Of a DNA stretch of 64,000 nucleotides, positions 11,032 through 22,408 are shown in pieces. This DNA comes from Adiantum capillus-veneris. Its lineage: Eukaryota; Streptophyta; Polypodiopsida; Polypodiales; Pteridaceae. Below the pieces are notes generated by a model. That model did not search any database and was not told the DNA's origin. It worked only from the letters and a program-made list of their open reading frames with translations. The DNA lies in NCBI GenBank assembly GCA_014529385.2, contig CM043971.1, positions 24,652,769 through 24,716,768 of the forward strand, written 5' to 3'. Within the stretch, counting starts at the first letter, position 1; each line of letters begins with the position of its first letter. The position numbers were made by a program, and so were the translations under genes.

Positions 11032-12050
11032 TGTGACATGTTTTGGCAAAAAGGTATGGGCCATCCCAAAGCCTTTGAGATATGTTTTTTAATGCTTTTG
11101 GGGGCCTTAGATGTAAATAAAGCATGCTTGTACAAAGTGTACAAAGGTGGTGTGTGCCAGCTGTCTCTACGCATGCGAGCCAATTGTGCGGGGTACATAG
11201 TTTTGTTGTTTTTGTACATAGAAGTGTTGAGACTTCAAAGTGTGAGTTAGTGCTTTAAAAATATGAATAAAAAATGAACTTTTATCAGCTTGGGGTTGTG
11301 AGTGAAGAGGGATATTTAGCTGTGAAGAAGAAACTATGTGTTGCTGCAGCCTGCGGTGAAGGGTGGGGGTTTTGGTGTAGAGGTGCCCCTCTTGCCTTGC
11401 GAGAGCCTTGTGTGGTGAGTTGAGAGTGTGTCTCTCCTCAATGGGCTGATGAAATTGAGTGATTAGCTCTACATATTGACCTCTCTTCATCTTGGTTTGA
11501 GGTATGGCAGCCATGTTGTGTGTGGTTCCCTTTGGTGCAGCTAGTCGAGGGTAGACTGTGCGCTGCAACTCCTTGCTTGTACATACGCAAAAGGGAAAGG
11601 TTTTACCCAAGTTTTCTATCACTTTTTCTGATTTTTTTTTGTGAACTTTGTGGGTTTTCAAATTGAGCTTGATTTGGATGGGTTTTGGTCAAGCTATGTG
11701 TATATATGAGAGCGCCTATGGAGTCTCTACTAGCACATGGAAGGGCATTTGAAAAGAAGTGAAGCTCTTGGTTTTATGAGGAAAGGTGCAGAGATTTCCA
11801 TAGTTTTTCTTTACTTTTTTACTTTGGTTTTCTTGGTTCCCTTGCTTCCTTTGGTGCATCCAAGTATAGTGGGAGTCGTAGCGGTGTAGAGGGAAGCTAG
11901 TCGAAGCTAGTCGAGGCCGAGTGCGAGTGAGGCTGTCAAAATTTGTGAGAGAAGATCAGCCCATATTATCTTGAGAGATCTATACTCTTCATCCTCTTTT
12001 CTTGGTGTTGGTTTGAGGTGTTGTAGAGGCCAGTCCCCCAATCCTTCACA
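11032..12050 (+). repeat. 5' LTR of the orphan-ORF element
   Basis: Starts TGTGACATGTTTTGGC and ends CAATCCTTCACA. A TATA-like GTATATATGAG at about 11699-11708 lies about 667 bp into the LTR and is kept in the other copy, which makes it the likely U3 promoter. Confidence 0.9.
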
Positions 12051-12055
12051 TAAAC

Positions 12056-12073
12056 TGGTGCCCCCACGGAGGA
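12056..12073 (+). other. Candidate primer-binding site
   Basis: TGGTGCCCCCACGGAGGA begins 5 bases after the LTR end. The first TGG suits pairing with a tRNA CCA end. The tRNA identity is unresolved; the same core recurs at 8934-8951 (minus) and 34999-35016. Confidence 0.5.
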
Positions 12074-12160
12074 GGAGAGAGTAGTGTTTTGCTGCTTTGA
12101 TTGTCAGGTTGGAGTCCACTTGGGAATCAACTCAAGGACTTGTGTAATATTCGTTCGGAG

Positions 12161-13690
12161 ATGATTTTGCAGGTTTTTCATCACTTGAAGAGGTACTTGG
12201 AAGCTTGTGATAATGTATTTGATACTTGTGGACAACTTGATGACTATAAGCAGGGTTTTCTCTTCTTGTTGGCTTGCCAATATAGGCACTTTGAGTTCTT
12301 GCAAGTAATTCAAAGGTTTCTTATGGATGATGCTATGTATGACATATGTGATAGTTGGAAAAAGACAAAGGATGCTTTCTTGAAGTTTAGCAAAGGTCTT
12401 GCAAGTGGAGAAGCAGGTTATGTTAATGAATATGCATCTCTATGGGATAAGGAATACATTGTCTTCGATAGCACATGCAAAAGAGATGAGGTCATGCAAA
12501 TTGTGAGTGTGAACTTCCAATATGAAGAAGCTCATTTGGGTAAGCCTATGGCAGAGTATGCATTGTGGAAGCTTGAGGTAGGTCTTTGTGACCAAGAAGT
12601 CAAGTGTGAGAATGAAGCATCATGTGATTGTGCGGAAGATGAAATTGTAGATGAGATGGACACTTATCATGTGGATTTGGATGCTACAAATGCTCTCATG
12701 GATACTTCTCTTGGTGATGAAAGCACTGATTTTGATGACTTGAATGCTGATTTGGAGTCCTTTTCTATGAATGATGTTAAGGTGAATGAAGACTATGTCG
12801 CTACATATGGGTTATTTGATGAGCTCCCCCCCATGGTTATCGATAGTGATGAAAGTACTCATGCTACACATGATGCTTTGGTGTCTCATACCTCTTTTGA
12901 TAATGCAAAAATTGAGATCTTTGATGATTATCAATATCCCATTGGTATGCATGAGATGGTGTCAAATGAAGATTATGTGTGTACGTTTGGCTTGTTTGAT
13001 GAGATAGAGGACATTTCTAATGATGTTGAGCAGAGAAATAAAGAGCATGCATTCTTTGAGAGTTTTAATATGGTGGAGGGTCGTATGCCTCTTATGGTTG
13101 GTTTTGAGATGCAAACAAATAAGAGGGATGCTACAAGGTATGATGTTGTTGTGGTTGGTGAGAAACAAGGATTTGATGGTAGTTTTCCTCTAGTTATGCC
13201 AAGCAAGGATGATATGGATTGTATCATGAGTGAGAGATGTCATGATGTTTATGTGAAAAATATATTGCGTACCTTTGAAAAATGTTTTGATGCATCCTTA
13301 CAATGTGTTTATGATCATGAGGCCAATAGTTTGTGGGAGCTAAATAGCTTTGACTGGCATTGTTATGGACATGGTAGCAAAATGGTTGTATGGTCTCTCT
13401 TTTATGATGAAGTGTATGGTAGATATGTTGGGAGGTATCATGATGATCTTCATGAGTTTGAGAATAGTTATTTTTCAAATGAGATAATTCAATTTTATGT
13501 GTATGACAGGGGTAAGCTGCAAGTCTCCAATGTGCTGGCCTTTTGGCATTTTGGGTTGAGAAGAGCCTTTGAATGGTTTATTTTGTGTGGTTGGATGCTA
13601 GATGCAATTTGCGTATGGTTCATAAGAGAAGATAGTTTATTTCCATCTCTCCCTATGTGCATATTATCTTGCATGCAGTGTAATCTTTGA
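12161..13690 (+). CDS. Orphan 509-residue acidic protein of an LTR element
   Basis: This is the longest intact ORF in the window (open from 12101 after a TGA; first ATG at 12161, 509 codons to the stop). It fills most of the interior between two near-identical LTRs. I recognise no domain: there is no CCHC knuckle, no D-T/S-G protease motif and no YxDD or DDE signature. The N-terminal third looks helical and rich in Cys and aromatics (for example SWKKTKDAFLKFSKGLA). The centre is strongly acidic and contains a repeated motif: NEDYVATYGLFDEL near residue 229 and NEDYVCTFGLFDEI near residue 290. The C-terminal part is rich in Tyr, Trp and His (WSLFYDEVYGRYVGRYHDDL) and ends with a hydrophobic segment around FILCGWMLDAICVWF that could be a membrane helix or core. 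An open frame after LTR divergence of about 2 percent suggests recent selection or recent transposition. It could be a very divergent Gag or a captured host ORF. Confidence 0.7.
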   Translation: MILQVFHHLKRYLEACDNVFDTCGQLDDYKQGFLFLLACQYRHFEFLQVIQRFLMDDAMYDICDSWKKTKDAFLKFSKGLASGEAGYVNEYASLWDKEYIVFDSTCKRDEVMQIVSVNFQYEEAHLGKPMAEYALWKLEVGLCDQEVKCENEASCDCAEDEIVDEMDTYHVDLDATNALMDTSLGDESTDFDDLNADLESFSMNDVKVNEDYVATYGLFDELPPMVIDSDESTHATHDALVSHTSFDNAKIEIFDDYQYPIGMHEMVSNEDYVCTFGLFDEIEDISNDVEQRNKEHAFFESFNMVEGRMPLMVGFEMQTNKRDATRYDVVVVGEKQGFDGSFPLVMPSKDDMDCIMSERCHDVYVKNILRTFEKCFDASLQCVYDHEANSLWELNSFDWHCYGHGSKMVVWSLFYDEVYGRYVGRYHDDLHEFENSYFSNEIIQFYVYDRGKLQVSNVLAFWHFGLRRAFEWFILCGWMLDAICVWFIREDSLFPSLPMCILSCMQCNL

Positions 13691-13749
13691 AGGTGCTTAT
13701 GAGAAGTTGCAATATGCATATGGAACACTTGAAAGTGTTCCATGCTTGT

Positions 13750-13762
13750 TGGGGGGGCAATA
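13750..13762 (+). other. Polypurine tract before the 3' LTR
   Basis: TGGGGGGGCAATA immediately precedes the TGTGAC start of the downstream LTR, the expected place for plus-strand priming. Confidence 0.6.
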
Positions 13763-14781
13763 TGTGACGTGTTTTGGCAAAATGGTATGGGCCATCCCAA
13801 AGCCTTTGAGATATGTTTTTTAATGCTTTTGGGGGCCTTAGATGTAAATAAAGCATGCTTGTACAAAGTGTACAAAGGTGGTGTGTGCCAGCTGTCTCTA
13901 CGCATGCGAGCCAATTGTGCGGGGTACATAGTTTTGTTGTTTTTGTACATAGAAGTGTTGAGACTTCAAAGTGTGAGTTAGTGCTTTAAAAATATGAATA
14001 AAAAATGAACTTTTATCAGCTTGGGGTTGTGAGTGAAGAGGGATATTCAGCTGTGAAGAAGAAACTATGTGTTGCTGCAGCCTGCGGTGAAGGGTGGGGG
14101 TTTTGGTGTAGAGGTGCCCCTCTTGCCTTGCGAGAGCCTTGTGTGGTGAGTTGAGCATGTGTCTCTCCTCAATGGGCTGATGAAATTGAGTGATTAGCTC
14201 TGCATATTGACCTCTCTTCATCTTGGTTTGAGGTATGGCAGCCATGTTGTGTGTGGTTCCCTTTGGTGCAGCTAGTCGAGGGTAGACTGTGCGCTGCAAC
14301 TCCTTGCTTGTACATACGCAAAAGGGAAAGGTTTTACCCAAGTTTTCCATCACTTTTTTTGAGTTTTTTTGCTTAACTTTGTGGGTTTTCAAATTGAGCT
14401 TGATTTGGATGGGTTTTGGTCAAGGTATGTGTATATATGAGAGCGCCTATGGAGTCTCTACTAGCACATGGAAGGGCGTTTGAAAAGAAGTGAAGCTCTT
14501 GGTTTTATGAGGAAAAGTACAGAGATTTCCATAGTTTTTCTTTACTTTTTTACTTTGGTTTTCTTGGTTCCCTTGCTTCCTTTGGTGCATCCAAGTATAG
14601 TGGGAGTCGTAGCGGTGTAGAGGGAAGCTAGTCTAAGCTAGTCAAGGCCGAGTGTGAGTGAGGTTGTCAAAATTTGTGAGAGAAGATCAGCTCATATTAT
14701 CTTGAGAGATCTATACTCTTCATCCTCTTTTCTTGGTGTTGGTTTGAGGTGTTGTAGAGGCCAGCCCCCCAATCCTTCACA
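13763..14781 (+). repeat. 3' LTR of the orphan-ORF element
   Basis: Same length and ends as 11032-12050. Differences cluster in a poly-T stretch near 14355-14375; the rest are isolated, mostly transition-type substitutions. The TATA-like GTATATATGAG is at about 14431. Confidence 0.9.
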
Positions 14782-14829
14782 GCGTGTGGCCTGGCCGACA
14801 GAGGGAGAGAGCGGGTAGCGAGCTTACCG

Positions 14830-15480
<651 letters not shown>

Positions 15481-15639
15481 AAAAAAAACAAAACGACGGC
15501 CCGCCATGGAAGGAAAAAGAAGTTAGTTGTTTTATGGTCCCCACGGGGTTTGGCAAAAGAGATAGAGAGTAAATAAGAGATGAGAGGGAGTGGGTGGTGC
15601 CCAAAGGACACGCGGTGGCCTACTTCATGCACGCGAGTT

Positions 15640-16227
15640 GGTGGCAATACAAAAAAAAACGTTTTATTATTGTTTTGTTTACCTCCGGTTCCTCGAATGG
15701 GTTTATTCTTGCGGTCTCGGCTTCGAAAACCGAGAACTTAAAAGTCTCAGGCCGAGCTAGAGGGTTGTGCGGTTAACGTAGTATCAACATTAGCTTTTAG
15801 AACACATTGCAGGTCAATCCATATCTCTCAGATCATTTAGAATTTGCAGAAACATCCTTTTGCAAAGTTGTAGATTGCATGAAATGGGCTATTTTTTAAA
15901 GGTCAAAACGTATAGCGAAAATAGTGTGGAATTTCACAAATATTTCAGCTGAAAAGTTGTACACCATGACATTTCCAATAAGGATGGTGGGAACAGAGGT
16001 AATGAAAAGTGCCTTTTTGCTCATTTAAATCTCTGCTAGAAAATAGTGATATTGTGCTCACATCTTTTTTAAGGACAACACCTTCACCTATACACTAGCA
16101 TCCGCTCTCTCTTTTGAGCTTCTACAAGACCATACATCAATCTCAACTAAGCTCACAAGCTCCAGTTTTCATTCTCACAAAGCTTCCAGGATCTCTTGAT
16201 CTCTCCACTGCTGAGAGCGTCCAAGCT
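15640..16227. other. Non-repetitive intergenic sequence
   Basis: No recognisable protein or RNA gene. A short perfect hairpin stem (TCTCGG with CCGAGA) lies near 15714-15734 but has no other supporting signal. Confidence 0.4.
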
Positions 16228-16302
16228 ATGGCCTCCAAGCTCTCAACATTGTCATCCTTCCAACGATCACCATGCACTTTGATACCAAGTATGAGTGCAT
16301 GA
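16228..16302 (+). other. Possible orphan first exon with transit-peptide-like start
   Basis: The 24-codon frame starting ATGGCCTCCAAGCTCTC encodes a Ser/Thr/Arg-rich, acid-free N terminus of the kind seen in plastid transit peptides. A plausible 5' splice site GTATGAG lies at about 16289, just before the stop. No downstream exon is recognisable before the microsatellite at 16330 and later repeats. It could equally be chance. Confidence 0.2.
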
Positions 16303-16327
16303 ATGCGGTGTATATGTTGTTGGGGGG

Positions 16328-16364
<37 letters not shown>

Positions 16365-16989
16365 GGGTGGAGTAGTTCACCATAATGTAAGAGAGAGCGC
16401 TCCTTATTTTTCTATCTATTAAAGAATAACGTGTGTACAAGTGATGGATGATCGAATGTCTCTGGATTGTCTGATCGGGGTAAGAGGCACACCGCCATTA
16501 CCCTAATAGAATTCGGGCCGATCATGCAAATTCTGCCTCTATCAACTCCCTGCATAGGCTCATGACCAATTATGCAAGTTGAAGTTGACCTCCATGTGGT
16601 GGTAAAATCTGCTTAGTAGCATGTGTGTGACCATGCTGAAGCTCTGCATTGTTGCTTCTTTAATGGAGGGCAACTTAATTTTGCATAGTTATCTATTACA
16701 AATAATTATGCTTGCATGACCATAGCCAGATTTGCATCAATGTCGAATGGAATTATCTAATGATGCATATTTGTGATCTTAGCGGTGGTTTCATGAGAAG
16801 CTTTGTACTATTTGGTTATTCAGGTGTTTTTTCTTATGGCCATTTGTTTCTCCTTTTAGTGAAATGTCCATGTGATACAGAAATCCTTTGGTGAAGTATA
16901 ATTCCATGTGTTGGTGTGTCATGTCCTAATTTTCTAGATTCTTGTGTCTCATGGTCATGTGTGTTCCAACTAGTGAATTGTTCCCTTTT

Positions 16990-17215
16990 TCCGGGGGGGG
17001 GGGTCACTATACGTAAAATCTATGTAGCACATGCATTCAAGGACTATTTATAAACCCCCTAGGTATGATTTTTTCACCAATAAAAGGGATCCTTTTCTTG
17101 TAATTTTTTTTCCAATATCATTTTTCCAAAACCCTTTTGTATTGAATATGTGAGAAAATATAGAATAAAATAATCCTTATTGCTTATTGTATTGACCCCT
17201 CCGAGTTCCCTTTTC
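16990..17215 (+). mobile_element. MITE-like element, copy C, with target duplication
   Basis: Begins TCCGGGGGGG...TCACTATACG and ends GACCCCTCCGAG. It is flanked by TTCCCTTTT (16981-16989 and 17216-17224). The interior is AT-rich and non-coding. An 8-9 bp duplication fits hAT or Mutator-type transposition. Confidence 0.7.
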
Positions 17216-17896
<681 letters not shown>

Positions 17897-18199
17897 ACAT
17901 CATCATCATCATCAATCATCGTCATCTTGATTTGGTGTTCAAAAAAGTTTTGCCTTAGCTTAGGTGGTGGTCATGCGAGGCTTCATTATCAATTACAAAT
18001 AACTATGACCATCTGAAACATTAGATGAACAACTAAGCATGTTGCTTTGTCATGCAAGGTTTAGGTATTCATTCAATCTCCCTAAACTTCATAACTATGC
18101 CAAAATTCAGTTATCAATTCAAATAATTGATAACTAAGCTTCTTGTGACCACCATCTTAGCATAGACCCAACCCAAAATCCAGAGAGAAGGGAAGAAAA

Positions 18200-18863
18200 A
18201 TGGGTTTCAAAATACAAGGAAATAGTTTAAATATTTTCCAATTTTGGAAAACTTTAATAGCACTTCTATTTTTCATCTTCAAGAGGAGGAAACATGGTTG
18301 TCTATGGAAAAAGACTTTTGCAAACAATGTTCTTCACACTACTTGCCACTGTTGCAAGGCATATTTTCCTTTCCTACATATATATTGAGAACACAATTCA
18401 CAAACAAGGAATATAGAGGTTGCATCTTGAGGAATATGTCAATGACCAAGACCAAGATCACGAGAATATTCTACTAGAACACCATTCAACAGATTCTCAT
18501 CAAAAGGAAAATCATCATGTGCGCTTTGCCGCACATGTTGGAGGCTGGGAACTTGCATGTGCGAGCCTCAAAAGGCTGCAAGCACACAACTAGGCAGTCC
18601 TAGCAAGCTCAAAGAAACAATGGTGTGTCACTCAACGTGCTCAAAGCTTTTGTCGTGAAGGATCATGTGCTGCGAAGAAGAAGTTTCCGCAGTGTGTGCG
18701 GCGCCTCAAAAGGCTGCAAACAGACAACTAGACAGTCCTAGCAAGCTCAAATAAACAATGGTGTGTCACTCACCGCTCAAGGCTTCTGTCGTGAAGGATC
18801 CTATGATGCAAAGAAGAAGGAGTTTCCGCTGATGCCGCGCTCAACCGCTGATGCCGCCACAAT

Positions 18864-18918
<55 letters not shown>

Positions 18919-19217
18919 CATACACACACACACACACCCATGAGCACACGAAGGAGAAGGAGTCAGAGATGGAGCAAGAGCACTTCTTAGCTTGCACCTC
19001 AAAGAATGAGGATTTTTAGGTCAAATAGATCTTTTATAAGAGTTTGACCCATTCACACATGGGTGCCCACAATGGACGATCGTTGCAAAACTACTATAAA
19101 AATAAGATAAGTGGTGTGCCTCTCATCGGCGATCACCTACACACCTATTGGACCGACAAGCCCGGTCCATGACTCAAGCGTCCATCGAAGGTGATAGGGT
19201 GTCCGTGAGGGTTAACA
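18200..19217 (-). mobile_element. Minus-strand LTR (solo or 3'), lower end unresolved
   Basis: On the minus strand a polypurine tract (AGGAAGGGGGGCA, about 19218-19230) is followed by TGTTAACCCTCACGG, the expected LTR start at 19217. A minus-strand TATA box (CTTATAAAAG) lies at 19031-19040. Within it are a 138-bp tandem duplication (18566-18838) and a (CT)n run (18868-18915). Sequence just above 19230 may be the 3' end of the same element's interior. The partner LTR is not seen. Confidence 0.5.
18566..18838. repeat. 138-bp tandem duplication
   Basis: Units start at 18566 and 18704 with CCTCAAAAGGCTGCAA and share CAGTCCTAGCAAGCTCAAA, AACAATGGTGTGTCACTCA and GTCGTGAAGGATC. The copies differ by about 10 percent with small indels. 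Confidence 0.85.
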
Positions 19218-19230
19218 TGCCCCCCTTCCT

Positions 19231-21260
19231 GATGTAGATTCCGTCCTTGGAAGCTATTGAGATGAAGCCCGTTCGTCAAGGTGAAGGAGAATTTGAGATT
19301 GAATGTCCTTAGCCATCTTCAATCACTTCAAAATCAACCAAAATTGGCACAGTAATTGCATTCTCATATACAATTAAAAAGCACATGCAGTTGTAAGTAC
19401 ACAAATTGATTGGTAAAAGAATATTAAACAATTTGTTAGCAGTAAAACATTAAATTGTAATATAATCAAACGCATAAGCAGTCGTAAAGGTCAAAAAATA
19501 AACAAGTCTGGGGTCGCTAATTTAACAATCGAGAGGCACTAGAGGTCAAATATTAACACCATGGGCAAGCTTCTCAATTCTCTCTAGTGAATTAAGTTGT
19601 TTAATCGCGAGAGCAAAGTATTTCATGTTCGAGGGCTGACTAGAGGCTATACCTAGAAGACCTTTTAGTTAAGCTACGATAAAAAGAATTTCTCATGAAA
19701 TCATCGCCTAAATTATTTCCATTTCTTTGACCCCACAAAGTTTTTTCACATTGATTCAATTTTTGATGTGTGTGCTTATTTTGTATGCCTTGGGTTGTTT
19801 GCTTTTCAAGGAAAAGCACCCACACTGGGAACCTCTAGGGCTCTAGTACCATAGGCAATATATGTGAGTGAAGTACCAAATCAAGCTGAGATTTCTCTTT
19901 CAGCTTAAGATTTTACATTGTGGCACTTTTGATTTTTTTGTTTGTTCGTTTTCAACATTTCAATTTTGTAATTTTGGGGGGCCATATGACACTGTTACCC
20001 TCCCCAGGCTCATCATACTAGTAAACTCCCTTTATAATAATTAACCTAAAGGTCAATAGGGACTAAGCCCACTAGAAAGCCCTAATACATTGCACACAAT
20101 GCTGCCTAAATCGGATTAAGAACCTAAAGTAAGCATTGGTTATTAGGAAGGCATTCCCCATGGTATGAAGAGAAGATCTCTAAAGCCTAACTTGGTCAAA
20201 CTAGCTTAGTCAGCAGACTATTTGATTCTTAAACCTAGACAAGGGATTATGAAAGTCAATTATATTGAATCTAATGTTTAATACTAAGAAAATGTGATGA
20301 ATATCATGCTACTAATCACAGTTAAAGCAGACAATCATGGATGCTTAAAAAAAACAAAAGGCAATGCTAATGGACAAGAAATACTTGTTCATGTTGATGA
20401 CCGCGCTCGATTCAAAGAGTGAACGAGACAAAGATTCCATGAGGGTCAAAATTGCAATTTTGCAAGACTAGAAAACCCAAGGAATATCTCTAGGAGGCAC
20501 ATCATTGGGAAGAGGCACCAACCTTTATTGAACACAATCAAACAACATAAGGAACCCTAACCTAATTATTTGCACCCCCCTAGAGAGTCAAGGGAACAAG
20601 ATATTGAATAGATGGGCGGGTAGTCCTAGGTCTAAACCCCTATCCTCATCATCATCGAGAAAAACAAAGTCATCATCTGTGAGACAGTACGTGCCATCCG
20701 TGTAATCGTGTAACTCTTCCTCATCATTAGAGGCACAAATGTTCACTAAGAACGTCACTAGACGTCTATAGTCATCTTGGTCAAATGGGTAAGCTTGTGT
20801 AATTGCTCTACTAAGTATGGATCAGTTGTGGTCAAGAGATGTATCAACCATTATAATTCCTTGAAATTCTTCTCACACACTAGCGTATCTACCAGATCCC
20901 ATTCACACGCACGCATCGGATAGACTATGTGAAACACTTGTGAAAAGTAAAGAAGATACCTCTCACCCAAGGTAGGAGTGGATGACTCTAGCGTACTAGT
21001 CATATCTATACACACAAATAGATTTTGGTTAGAGTGAAAATATTAAAGGGTCATGTCAAAAGCTCGTGTCCTTGTGCATAATGTGTTATTATGAATTTGT
21101 AGTTTTCCAGATTTTTGTTTGCTGGCTCTTGCTCTTTTGGTTTTTATTTATGTTTTCTTGAGTATAGGGCTATACATGTACATTCCCTAAGATTGAAAGA
21201 TTGAGAGGTCAGGGAGGAAGGTTAAGAGGGGAGCAAGTGAATGATGGATGTAAGCAAACA
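19231..21260 (-). mobile_element. Probable 3' LTR and flank of the minus-strand Ty3/gypsy element
   Basis: On the minus strand a polypurine tract (AAGGAAGGGGGGAG, about 21261-21275) is followed by TGTTTGCTTACATCC starting at 21260, so an LTR runs downward from there. Its lower end is not resolved because no second copy is in the window. Apart from the short acidic ORF at 20588-20851 this 2-kb stretch has no recognisable coding sequence. Confidence 0.4.
20588..20851 (-). pseudogene. Short acidic ORF relic
   Basis: An 87-codon frame with one internal TGA at codon 10. Its later part reads like a protein rather than noise: a FDQDDYRRLVTFLVNICAS-type helix, then a very acidic stretch with DDDFVFLDDDEDRG, ending at TGA. 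No family is recognised. It lies inside the putative LTR or its flank, so it may be a captured fragment. Confidence 0.25.
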
Positions 21261-22132
21261 CTCCCCCCTTCCTTGGGTAGATCATACCTTTTGGAACAAG
21301 GTCGTCACCTTTTGAAACCAATTGTTCCAAGTTGTTATGGGTGAAGACTTTGACCAATAGTTTTTGACCGCCCTAGGAATTTCATCTAGGTTCAAGCGTG
21401 GTAAGGTAATCTCCCATTATTTTATTTGCAACATTGTTGTAGGTGGTGAACTTTCAAAGGGAGGTGTAAATTCTTTCTTGTTTGTGTGGATTTGTACAAT
21501 GGTAGATGGAGGTTGTGTTGAAGCTTCTATTTTCGTATATGAACTACATGAAGAGCAAGAAGCTTCATTTGTTTTTTTATAATTGAGCCAAGTCGTTCTC
21601 GCTTGGGTACCCCAACTAGCTCCGAATCAGGTGTATAGTGTTTTGTGATCTTTCCCTTCCCACGATCTTCAATTGGCTTTATAGTTACAGGATTTGACTC
21701 ACATGGGTCAGGTGACAGGTAAGAACACAATTTACATTTTGGCACCTAGATATGATCATTTCCTTCATAGTAGGCCTGGGATTCCAATGGTTTTTTAGAA
21801 ATCCAACACAGAGTTTTCTTATATTTTTGGGAGCGAGTGGGGCGTTTCTTACAAGGCTTCCTTTTTTTAGCATTAAAAATTGTCGCTAAAGAAGCTTTAG
21901 GGACTCATTTGTATGTTTTCTTAGGTATATTGCGATGGGTCTTGTGTGTCTCATTTAGTGTTTCAACTACAGAAGTTGAAGCTCTAGTTAGTTGGCCTAT
22001 AGGGACATATGGTTCAACCTCCTGGACATGCAATGTTTTGGGTTTTATTTCCTCAGGAGGTAATATCTCAGGGACTATGGCTTGAGTGGCAGGGCTAAGA
22101 GTTGGTTTCTACATTATGACACTCCCAGTCCC

Positions 22133-22408
22133 TCAATCAATAGTGCATTTGGTCGCTATCATCCATAAGCATCCTAGGTTTATATGGCCTTCTATAGTTC
22201 CAATAGGTATGACCAAAAATTCTAGAGCCACAACCCCATTGTCATAACTGACAGAAGTGTGTAAAACTCCAAAGATCATAATTTTTTTCTTGTTGACACT
22301 CTTGACTCGGATAGTACTCTCAGATAGAGATGACTTTCCTAATGGACACCACACTCCATATGACAACAATTTATATTTAGCACATGTGTCCATGTAGCAC
22401 TTTCCCAT
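22133..22408 (-). pseudogene. Retropepsin-like C-terminal fragment downstream of integrase
   Basis: This frame overlaps the end of the integrase ORF in another register. The last part (ALEFLVIPIGTIEGHINLGC then WMIATKCTID) has the spacing of the C-terminal flap and I-L-G-R-P-W block of LTR-element aspartic proteases, with Arg and Pro replaced by Cys and Leu. The catalytic Asp region is not seen upstream. A Pro/Lys-rich decayed frame continues below it to about 21530. The element's regular protease is upstream of RT (25549-25737), so this is either a second protease-like domain after INT or a piece of another element. Confidence 0.4.

Larger units (their letters stand above)
11028..14785 (+). 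mobile_element. Complete young LTR element without RT or integrase
   Basis: Two direct repeats of equal length (11032-12050 and 13763-14781, 1019 bp each) start TGTGAC and end TTCACA, giving a TGTGA/TCACA terminal inverted repeat. GCGT flanks both outer ends (11028-11031, 14782-14785), a 4-bp target duplication. A candidate PBS follows the 5' LTR by 5 bases and a G-rich polypurine tract precedes the 3' LTR. By eye the LTRs differ at about two dozen positions (roughly 2 percent), so the insertion is recent. The 1.7-kb interior contains one long ORF and no PR, RT, RNase H or integrase, so the element must be non-autonomous. Confidence 0.9.

Noticed and set aside
10689-11250. Several overlapping ORFs of 100-176 codons on both strands
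   Set aside because: Microsatellite translations running into the LTR; no protein features.
13898-14392. 164-codon minus-strand ORF present in both LTRs (also at 11167-11661)
   Set aside because: It is open in both copies only because the LTRs are near-identical; antisense to the element, with no family features. Antisense transcripts cannot be excluded but nothing supports a protein.
15714-15734. Short hairpin TCTCGG...CCGAGA as a possible structured RNA
   Set aside because: Only six base pairs, no conserved context and no tRNA-like arms.
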